From positions 1 through 9,809 of the forward strand of contig JASHVF010000044.1 of NCBI GenBank assembly GCA_030039615.1: a stretch of DNA of 9,809 nucleotides, read 5' to 3'. How positions within the stretch are numbered: the stretch's first letter is position 1; the number at the start of each line of letters is the position of its first letter. A program made the translations under genes and the position numbers. The notes under the pieces were generated by a model, which searched no databases, was not told the origin of the DNA, and was given only the letters and a program-made list of their open reading frames with translations. Positions 1 through 5,420 of the stretch are shown one piece after another. The DNA comes from Gammaproteobacteria bacterium. GTDB taxonomy: Bacteria; Pseudomonadota; Gammaproteobacteria; Steroidobacterales; Steroidobacteraceae.

Positions 1-332
1 CGTTGTGCACGCGCGGCGAGCGCCGCACGGGCGAAGGCCAGCACGTAGTCGACGTCCACTTCGCGGAAGCTCTCGCGCGAGCCGGCGCGCGCGATCGTCG
101 TACCGAGGCAGCATAGAGCCACGTCGCAGGTAACGCCCTGCAGCTGCGCCTCCAGGCGCTCGAACTGCACGATGCGATTGGCAAGGCGCGCGTGCTCACG
201 CGGCAGCGGCCGCCGGGTCACCGCGATCACGCGCGCGAAGTCCCCGGCCTCGATGAGCGCATCGAGTACGTAGCCACCCGTGAGGCCGCTCGCGCCCGCG
301 AGCAGCGCAACCTTCGGTTGACCGTTCGACAT
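1..332 (-). CDS. NAD(P)-binding oxidoreductase, TIP30/HTATIP2-like (3' end outside window)
   Basis: The first 110 residues of a Rossmann-fold protein are present; the C-terminus lies beyond base 1. Translation from the ATG at 332 gives a beta strand followed by the glycine-rich motif GASGLTGG at residues 13-20, typical of extended short-chain dehydrogenases. Further on, CCLGTT and a downstream stretch reading AGSRESFREVDVDYVLAFA match the pattern I know from the bacterial TIP30/HTATIP2-like (atypical SDR) group. Members bind NAD(P)H; their bacterial substrates are mostly unknown, so no reaction is assigned. A GGGGAA sequence a few bases before the ATG can serve as ribosome binding site. The gene follows the radical SAM gene on the same strand after a 108-base gap in which I see no convincing promoter or terminator. 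The fold and family are fairly sure, the substrate is not known. Confidence 0.85.
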   Translation of the reverse strand, partial: MSNGQPKVALLAGASGLTGGYVLDALIEAGDFARVIAVTRRPLPREHARLANRIVQFERLEAQLQGVTCDVALCCLGTTIARAGSRESFREVDVDYVLAFARAALAARAQ

Positions 333-440
333 CGGGTTCCCCGTCACCGCGCAGGCGTTGTTCTCCCTTGAGCTTAGCGAGGGTGCATGGGGTGCGGCAA
401 CCAGCAGCGCGAAGAGGCTAAATTCTTACAAAGCCGCTTG

Positions 441-1517
441 CTACAACCCGAGCTGAAGCTGCGCGCCCGCGGGCCCGGGCCGCTCGAAGCGCGTCGTATC
501 GAGCGCGGCGCGCTCGCGCGAGTTGAGATTGAGCCGCTGGCAGGCCAGCTTGAAGCGGCTGCGCAGCAGCAGCGCGTACGGCCCGGTGCCGCGCATACGT
601 GAGCCGAAGTTCGGGTCGTTGTCGCGCCCGCCGCGCATCTCCTGGATCAGCGCCATGACGTGCGCGGCGCGCTCCGGGTAGTGCGCCGCGAGCCATTCCC
701 TGAAGAGGTCCTTGATCTCGTAGGGCAGACGCAGCAGCACATAACCCGCCCAGTGCGCCCCGGCCGCGGCGCAGGCCTCGAGGATGCTCTCCATCTCGTG
801 GTCGGTGAGCGCCGGAATCACCGGTGCCACCATGACCCCGCAGGGCACCCCGGCCGCCGCCAGCGCGGCGAGCGTGCGTACCCGGGCCGCCGGCGAGGCC
901 GCGCGCGGCTCGAGCCGGCGCTTGAGCTCGTCGTCGAGGCTCGTGACCGTCATCGCGACGCTCACGAGATTGTCGCGTGCCAGCGAGGTGAGCAGATCGA
1001 GATCGCGCAGCACCAGCGTGTGCTTACTGAGTATCGCGACCGGATGCCGCGTCCGCTCCAGCACTTCGAGGATCGAGCGGGTGACGCGCATGTGCCGCTC
1101 GTCCGGCTGGTATGCATCGGTGTTGATGCCCAGCATGATCGGCTTACAGACGTAGCCGGGGCGCGACAGTTCCGCCTCCAGCAGCTTCGCGGCGTCAGCC
1201 TTGTAGAAGAGACGGGTCTCAAAGTCGAGACCGGGCGAAAGACCGAGGTAGGAGTGCGTCGGCCGCGCGAAACAGAAAATGCAGCCCGTGGAGCATCCAC
1301 GGTAGGGGTTGATCGACTGATCGAATCCGACGTCCGGTGAGTTGTTGGTGGTGATGATGCCGCGCGCCTTGTCCGGCTCCAGCGTTGTTGGAACAGAGTC
1401 CGGTTGCTCCTCCATGTACCAGCCGTCGTCGACCGCCGTGATCTGCTGCGCATCGAAGCGCGGCGGAGGATTGGAGAGCGCCCCGCGGCCCTTCAGGGCG
1501 CGAGGGCGGTCGTTCAT
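441..1517 (-). CDS. PA0069-family radical SAM protein, SOS-regulated
   Basis: This 358-residue protein is a radical S-adenosylmethionine enzyme. The three cysteines that would hold the 4Fe-4S cluster are C75, C79 and C82 (GCSTGCIFCFARPTH, spacing CX3CX2C), preceded by the conserved NPYRGC segment. The N-terminal KGRGALSNPPPRF and the GFDQSINPYRGC block are, from memory, hallmarks of the Pseudomonas PA0069 family, which is distantly related to spore photoproduct lyase; its reaction is not known to me. I chose the ATG at 1517. An ATG at 1526 (three residues longer) is equally possible, while the ATG at 1580 would put the LexA box inside the gene and is unlikely. There is no clear Shine-Dalgarno sequence, and the predicted transcription start lies near 1525, so the message may be nearly leaderless. 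A LexA box overlaps the promoter, suggesting induction by DNA damage. Confidence 0.92.
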   Translation of the reverse strand: MNDRPRALKGRGALSNPPPRFDAQQITAVDDGWYMEEQPDSVPTTLEPDKARGIITTNNSPDVGFDQSINPYRGCSTGCIFCFARPTHSYLGLSPGLDFETRLFYKADAAKLLEAELSRPGYVCKPIMLGINTDAYQPDERHMRVTRSILEVLERTRHPVAILSKHTLVLRDLDLLTSLARDNLVSVAMTVTSLDDELKRRLEPRAASPAARVRTLAALAAAGVPCGVMVAPVIPALTDHEMESILEACAAAGAHWAGYVLLRLPYEIKDLFREWLAAHYPERAAHVMALIQEMRGGRDNDPNFGSRMRGTGPYALLLRSRFKLACQRLNLNSRERAALDTTRFERPGPAGAQLQLGL

Positions 1518-1527
1518 GCGGGTCATG

Positions 1528-1553
1528 CGATACTGTAAACCCATACAGTATCG
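1528..1553 (-). promoter_or_regulatory. LexA (SOS) box upstream of the radical SAM gene
   Basis: A perfect inverted repeat with 9-base arms, CGATACTGT and ACAGTATCG, is separated by 8 bases. Its 20-base core (1531-1550) fits TACTGT-N8-ACAGTA, the Escherichia/Pseudomonas LexA consensus CTGT-N8-ACAG with ideal flanks. It sits 10 bases before the chosen ATG (1517) and overlaps the presumed -10 region, which is the classical position for repression. Confidence 0.88.
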
Positions 1554-1562
1554 ACGAGTCAA
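1532..1562 (-). promoter_or_regulatory. Putative sigma-70 promoter of the radical SAM gene
   Basis: On the minus strand, TTGACT (1557-1562) is a near-consensus -35. The -10 is less clear: TTTACA (1534-1539, spacer 17) or TACAGT (1532-1537, spacer 19). Either would lie under the LexA box and place the transcription start around 1525-1527. This is pattern matching only. Confidence 0.5.
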
Positions 1563-1598
1563 TGGCCCTCTAACCGGCATGCGGCCGGCGTGCCTCGC

Positions 1599-2033
1599 CT
1601 ACTTCACGAAGCGCAGCGCGAACGGATAGCGGTAGTGCACGCCCTCACTCGCCTTGATCGCCGCGATCAGGGTGAGGGCGATCCAGGCGATGAAGACCAA
1701 CAGGCCGAGCAGCAGTCCTATGTAGATCACCCTGGCGATCTCACTCACTAAGCCCGCCAGAGAGACGGTGATGTTGAAATTGAGACTCTCGAGTGCCTGC
1801 TCACGCACGAACGCAGACTGTTGGCGCTTGTTCAGCCACACGAGCCATGGTCCGGCTACGTTGCCGACGAGCGGCATGGCTAACCACAGGAACCAGGGAC
1901 CCGACACGTCCGTGACGAGCGGCACGGCGGGCAGGACGAGCAGTGCAAGCCCGGCGAAAGCCGCGAGGTGGGCGAGCATTCCCCAGGTACGCTCGTTGTC
2001 GCTGGGCGCCGGACCTGCGCCGGGCTCGGCCAT
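1599..2033 (-). CDS. DUF4870 domain-containing membrane protein
   Basis: This 144-residue protein fits the DUF4870 pattern along its length. It has ERTWGMLAHL at residues 14-23, a hydrophobic segment at about 22-40, GPWLVWLNKRQQSAFVREQA at 61-80, LNFNITVSL at 84-92, a second long hydrophobic stretch at about 93-126, then AAIKASEGVHYRYPF near the C-terminus. The family consists of small inner-membrane proteins of unknown function. The ATG at 2033 is preceded by a strong GGGGAGGAG ribosome binding site, so longer starts up to 2198 are rejected. It reads toward the radical SAM gene, but that gene has its own LexA-controlled promoter in the 81-base gap. Its upstream side is divergent from the DUF3429 gene. 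Confidence 0.9.
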   Translation of the reverse strand: MAEPGAGPAPSDNERTWGMLAHLAAFAGLALLVLPAVPLVTDVSGPWFLWLAMPLVGNVAGPWLVWLNKRQQSAFVREQALESLNFNITVSLAGLVSEIARVIYIGLLLGLLVFIAWIALTLIAAIKASEGVHYRYPFALRFVK

Positions 2034-2038
2034 CTGGA

Positions 2039-2047
2039 CTCCTCCCC
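2039..2047 (-). promoter_or_regulatory. Ribosome binding site of the DUF4870 gene
   Basis: GGGGAGGAG on the minus strand ends 5 bases before the ATG at 2033. It is the strongest Shine-Dalgarno sequence in the window and decides the start of this gene. Confidence 0.8.
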
Positions 2048-2154
2048 ACTGCCGGGAGCCTCGCGCGGCGTGACGCCACAGGCCCCCGCCCGTCCGAGCG
2101 TAGCACGCGTCGAGGCAATTCATCGCGGCGCGCCGCGTGGCATGATCGTCGGTC

Positions 2155-2631
2155 GTGGAGCCCCTCGAGCATGACAGCGCCTCAACCCGCCTCGGCACCG
2201 CCGCCGAGCTGCTCGGCTACCTCGCGGTGGCTCCGCTGCTGGTATGTTTCGCGGCCGTGGCGGCGCTGCCCGAATACCCGCAGCGCGAGCTCGCACAACG
2301 CGCGGCGGTGGCCTGGGGTGCGGTGCTGCTGACCTTCTCCGGTGCGGTGCACTTCGGACTCGCTCTCGCGGGCCGCGCCCCGGCGGGCGCGGCGCGCCTG
2401 GCAGCCGCGGTGCTGCCCGGAGTGATCGCCGCGGCGGCGGTCATCATCGGCGGCCAGCGCGCGCTGGCGCTGCTCACGGTCGGCTGGGGCGTCTTCTGGC
2501 TCTACGAGCACCGTGTGATCGGCGCCGCGCTGCCCGCCGCTTACCTCAGTCTGCGGCGGAACCTGAGTCTCGCGGCCTGCACACTGCTCGCCCTCACCAT
2601 GATCGCCTGCGACTCCGCCGGCCTGCTCTGA
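2155..2631 (+). CDS. DUF3429 domain-containing membrane protein
   Basis: This 158-residue, very hydrophobic protein fits DUF3429 and has about four to five membrane segments, at roughly residues 18-38, 50-72, 80-98, 100-118 and 135-152. The LLTFSGAVHFGLALAG stretch (residues 58-73) resembles the conserved SFxGAxHWGLA core of this family, which is common in proteobacteria and has no known function. The start is a GTG at 2155. ATGs at 2142 and 2171 are out of frame, and no good Shine-Dalgarno precedes the GTG, so the exact start is uncertain. The last base of its stop codon is the first base of the next gene's ATG, implying translational coupling with the AI-2E family transporter. Confidence 0.82.
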   Translation: MEPLEHDSASTRLGTAAELLGYLAVAPLLVCFAAVAALPEYPQRELAQRAAVAWGAVLLTFSGAVHFGLALAGRAPAGAARLAAAVLPGVIAAAAVIIGGQRALALLTVGWGVFWLYEHRVIGAALPAAYLSLRRNLSLAACTLLALTMIACDSAGLL

Positions 2632-3695
2632 TGAGCGACGACCTGTTCACCACGCCCTGGCTGCGCTGGGTCGTGACAGCGGCAATGCTCGCCGGACTGT
2701 GCCTGCTCGGCTTCCTGGTGCTCGACCCGTTCATCGTGCCGGTCGTGTGGGCGGCGATCCTCGGCTTCGTCACCTGGCCCGGGTACGAGTGGCTGCGCGG
2801 CAAGTGCCGCGGCCGCGGCACTCCCGCGGCGCTGGGCATGACGCTGGTGGTGAGTGCCGCGGTCATCGCGCCGCTCGCCTGGCTCGCCGTGGTGGTGCGG
2901 CTCGAGCTGGCGCACCTCTACCACGCCACCCAGAGCATGCTGGCCGGCGGTGCACTTCCGCCGGCGGTACTGAAGCTGCCGTGGATCGGCGATCAGCTGC
3001 GTGACCTGGCAGCGCGCGCCGCGCAGGATCCGCACGCCCTCGGAGCGGAGCTGCGCAACATCACGGATCACTCCCTCGACCAGATCGGGCACATCGTCGG
3101 CAACATCGGCCGCAACGTCGCCAAGCTGCTGCTGACCGTCGTGAGCCTGTTCTTCGTCTACCGCGACGGCGCCCGGGTCGCGCAGCAGCTGGGGCGGGCG
3201 CTCGAGAAGATGCTCGGCCCGCGCGTACACAACTACCTCAACGCGATCGGACAGACCGTCAAGGCGGTGGTTTACGGGCTGGTGCTGGCGGCGGTGGTGC
3301 AGGGAGTGCTGGTGGGACTCGGTTACTGGGCCGCCGGCGTCGGCGCGCCGGTGTTCCTCGCGGCGCTCACCACGGTGTGCGGGCTGATCCCGTTCGCGGC
3401 GCCGGCGATCTGGGCGTGCGCCACGGCCTGGCTGCTGCTCGAAGGCAACACCGTCGCGGGTGTCGGCCTGCTGGTGTGGGGCGCCGTGGTGATGAGCTGG
3501 ACCGACCACATGGTGCGGCCGTTCCTCATCAGCCGCGAAGCACAGATCCCCTTCCTGGTCGTGCTGTTCGGCGTGCTCGGCGGCCTCGCGGCCTTCGGGC
3601 TGGTAGGGCTGTTCGTCGGTCCCGTCATCCTCGCGGTGCTGCTGGCAATCTGGCGCGAGTGGCAGGCCGAGAGCCAAAGACCGCCGGCGCAGTAA
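2631..3695 (+). CDS. AI-2E family transporter (PerM/YdiK-like membrane protein)
   Basis: This 354-residue inner-membrane protein has the AI-2E/PerM (UPF0118) layout. Two hydrophobic segments lie at about residues 13-48 and one at 66-90. A long soluble insert follows (about 91-160), then a segment at 163-177 and a cluster of segments at about 210-340. The signature C-terminal block is clear: DHMVRPFLI at 292-300, then GGLAAFGLVGLFVGPVIL at 317-334. The family is named after TqsA, which affects autoinducer-2 export, but other members act in sodium/proton exchange or have unknown cargo, so quorum-signal transport should not be assumed. The ATG at 2631 overlaps the upstream stop (TGATG). A longer reading from 2244 is only the shadow of the DUF3429 gene. 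Confidence 0.92.
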   Translation: MSDDLFTTPWLRWVVTAAMLAGLCLLGFLVLDPFIVPVVWAAILGFVTWPGYEWLRGKCRGRGTPAALGMTLVVSAAVIAPLAWLAVVVRLELAHLYHATQSMLAGGALPPAVLKLPWIGDQLRDLAARAAQDPHALGAELRNITDHSLDQIGHIVGNIGRNVAKLLLTVVSLFFVYRDGARVAQQLGRALEKMLGPRVHNYLNAIGQTVKAVVYGLVLAAVVQGVLVGLGYWAAGVGAPVFLAALTTVCGLIPFAAPAIWACATAWLLLEGNTVAGVGLLVWGAVVMSWTDHMVRPFLISREAQIPFLVVLFGVLGGLAAFGLVGLFVGPVILAVLLAIWREWQAESQRPPAQ

Positions 3696-3724
3696 TGTCC
3701 GTCAAAAGCGCTCCCCGCTGCCCA

Positions 3725-3752
3725 GCCGGCGAAAGCCGCGCCTTTCGCCGGC
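3725..3752. repeat. Hairpin in repeat copy 1
   Basis: The arms GCCGGCGAAAG (3725-3735) and CTTTCGCCGGC (3742-3752) are perfectly complementary over 11 bp, with a 6-base CCGCGC loop. Together with copy 2 it shows a compensatory G-C to A-T change at the seventh pair. Confidence 0.85.
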
Positions 3753-3795
3753 GGTCTACGGAGCAATGTCCGCCGAAATCGCTCCCCGCTGCGCA

Positions 3796-3823
3796 GCCGG
3801 CAAAAGCCGCGCCTTTTGCCGGC
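3796..3823. repeat. Hairpin in repeat copy 2
   Basis: The arms GCCGGCAAAAG (3796-3806) and CTTTTGCCGGC (3813-3823) are perfectly complementary over 11 bp, with the same CCGCGC loop as copy 1. The seventh pair is A-T here and G-C in copy 1, so both arms changed together. Confidence 0.85.
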
Positions 3824-3842
3824 GGAGATCCGAGCGATGTCC

Positions 3843-3869
3843 GCCGAAATCGCTTCCTGCGATTTCGGC
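3843..3869. terminator. Hairpin abutting the ilvA stop, possible bidirectional terminator
   Basis: The arms GCCGAAATCGC (3843-3853) and GCGATTTCGGC (3859-3869) pair perfectly over 11 bp around a 5-base loop. The hairpin directly follows the ilvA stop codon (3870-3872, minus strand) and lies downstream of the convergent AI-2E transporter gene. There is no T run on either side, so it may protect 3' ends rather than act as an intrinsic terminator. The left arm also occurs at 3772-3782 in copy 2, offering an alternative pairing. Confidence 0.5.
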
Positions 3870-5387
3870 CTAATTAGAAAGAAACATCCGGTACGCCGGA
3901 TTGCTGGTCTCCTCGACGTAGGCGTAGTGCAGCTCGCGCAGGTGCTCGAGGAACTCGCCGCGCTCGGCCGGCGGCACCTGAATGCCCGCCAGCACCCGTC
4001 CGTAGTCCGAGCCGTGATTGCGGTAATGGAACAAGCTGATGTTCCAGCGCGCGCCGATCGCCTGCAGGAACTTCAGCAGCGCCCCGGGTCGCTCCGGGAA
4101 CTCGAAGCGGTACAGCAGCTCGTGCTCCAGGCCGCGCGCGTGGCCGCCCACCATGTAGCGCACGTGCAGCTTGGCCATCTCGTCGTCGGTCATGTCGGTG
4201 ACCACGAAGCCCGCGGCGCGCAACTGCGCCGCGACCGCCTCGCGCTCCGCGCGCCCCTGCGACAGCGCCAGGCCGACGAAGATCTGCGCCGCGGCAGGCT
4301 CGGCATAGCGGTAGTTGAACTCGGTGACGCTGCGCCTGCCGAGCGCCTCGCAGAAGCGCAGAAAGCTCCCCGGTTGCTCCGGAATCACCACCGCCAGCAG
4401 CGCCTCGCGCTCGCCGCCCAGGTCGGCGCGCTCGGCCACGTGGCGCAGCCGGTCGAAGTTCATGTTGGCGCCGCTGTTGATCGCCACCAGGCGCTTGTCG
4501 CGCCAGCCCTCGCGCGCCACGTACTGCTTGAGGCCCGCGACCGCGAGCGCGCCGGCCGGCTCGACGATCGAGCGGGTGTCCTCGAACACGTCCTGGATGG
4601 CGGCGCAGATCGCGTCGGTGTCGGTGAGCAGGATCTCGTCCACCAGGCCGCGACACAGCGCGAACGTCTCCTCGCCCACGCGCCGCACCGCGACGCCGTC
4701 GGCGAAGATGCCGACGCGCTCGAGCGTAACGCGCTGGCCGGTACGGAGCGATTCGTACATCGAGGCGGCGTCGCGCGGCTCGACGCCGATCACCCTGACC
4801 GCGGGGTAGAGGTACTTCACGTACACCGCGATGCCGGCCAGCAGTCCGCCGCCGCCCACCGGCACGAAGATGGCATCGAGCCGGCCGCCCGCCTGGCGCA
4901 GCAGCTCGACCGCGATCGTGCCCTGGCCGGCGATCACGTCCGGATCGTCGAAGGGATGTACGAACACCAGGTTGCGCTCGCGCGCCAGGGCGAGCGCACG
5001 CTCGAGCGCCGCGTCGTAATCGTCCCCGTGCAGCAGCACCTCGCCGCCGAGGTCGATCACCGCCTGCACCTTGATGTGCGGCGTGGTCACCGGCATGACG
5101 ACGACGGCCGGTATCGAGCGGCGGCGCGCCGCGAGCGCCACCCCCTGCGCGTGATTGCCGGCCGAGGCGCACACCACGCCGCGGCTCGCTGCCGCCTCGC
5201 CCAGGTGCGCGATGCGGTTGTAGGCGCCGCGCAGCTTGAAGGAGAACACCGGCTGCAGGTCCTCGCGCTTCAGCAGCACCTCGTTGCCGAGGCGCCGTGA
5301 CAGGCGCGGCGCCGCCTCGAGCGGCGACTCGATCGCCACGTCGTAGACGCGCGCCTTGAGGATTCTCTCGATGTAGGGGTTCGCCAC
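3870..5387 (-). CDS. ilvA: Threonine ammonia-lyase, biosynthetic (IlvA)
   Basis: This PLP enzyme deaminates L-threonine to 2-oxobutanoate and ammonia, the first committed step of isoleucine synthesis, in the cytoplasm. The PLP lysine is K51 in FSFKLRGAYN. The substrate loop SAGNHAQG is at 75-82 and the phosphate-binding glycine loop GGGGLLAG at 178-185. Two ACT-like regulatory domains follow from about residue 330: one around PEQPGSFLRFCEALG, the other around PERPGALLKFLQAIG. This is the architecture of the isoleucine-inhibited biosynthetic form, not the short catabolic TdcB. The 505 residues are close to the 514 of Escherichia coli. The start is a GTG at 5387, supported by homology at IERILKARVYDVA but without a clear Shine-Dalgarno sequence. 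It lies 33 bases after the FHA gene and is probably read with it. Confidence 0.97.
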   Translation of the reverse strand: MANPYIERILKARVYDVAIESPLEAAPRLSRRLGNEVLLKREDLQPVFSFKLRGAYNRIAHLGEAAASRGVVCASAGNHAQGVALAARRRSIPAVVVMPVTTPHIKVQAVIDLGGEVLLHGDDYDAALERALALARERNLVFVHPFDDPDVIAGQGTIAVELLRQAGGRLDAIFVPVGGGGLLAGIAVYVKYLYPAVRVIGVEPRDAASMYESLRTGQRVTLERVGIFADGVAVRRVGEETFALCRGLVDEILLTDTDAICAAIQDVFEDTRSIVEPAGALAVAGLKQYVAREGWRDKRLVAINSGANMNFDRLRHVAERADLGGEREALLAVVIPEQPGSFLRFCEALGRRSVTEFNYRYAEPAAAQIFVGLALSQGRAEREAVAAQLRAAGFVVTDMTDDEMAKLHVRYMVGGHARGLEHELLYRFEFPERPGALLKFLQAIGARWNISLFHYRNHGSDYGRVLAGIQVPPAERGEFLEHLRELHYAYVEETSNPAYRMFLSN

Positions 5388-5420
5388 GCGGGCGAGCTTA
5401 GCGAACGCGACGCGTCCCTG

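Larger units (their letters stand above)
3695..3869. repeat. 71-bp tandem repeat with hairpins (REP/BIME-like)
   Basis: The unit beginning ATGTCCG starts at 3695, 3766 and 3837, an exact 71-base period; the third copy breaks off after about 18 bases. Copies 1 and 2 share most bases, and the differences concentrate in the first 15 bases, within the hairpin arms and in the last 11 bases. Each full copy carries an 11-bp perfect hairpin with a CCGCGC loop. As 71 is not a multiple of 3, the copies would be read in different frames, so this is not a protein repeat. It fills the gap between the convergent AI-2E transporter and ilvA genes, a favoured place for REP-type elements. Confidence 0.8.

Noticed and set aside
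333..440. Gap between the radical SAM gene and the TIP30-like gene searched for a promoter or terminator
   Set aside because: Only very weak -35/-10 matches and no stable hairpin were seen.
2125..2136. 12-base perfect palindrome GCGGCGCGCCGC in the divergent gap before the DUF3429 gene
   Set aside because: Short all-GC palindromes are common by chance at this base composition, and nothing else supports an operator.
2631..3695. Calling the AI-2E family protein a quorum-sensing exporter
   Set aside because: The family name is historical and members differ in cargo; no lux-type gene is in the window to support that role.
3695..3877. A 60-codon plus-strand frame starting at the ATG that overlaps the AI-2E transporter stop (TAATG)
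   Set aside because: It lies wholly in the 71-bp repeats, whose period is not a multiple of 3 and whose conservation follows hairpins rather than codons.
3816..5300. 494-codon open frame on the plus strand opposite ilvA
   Set aside because: It is the antisense shadow of a strongly recognisable ilvA in high-GC DNA. Its translation is rich in Arg, Ala, His and Gln, with no recognisable domain.
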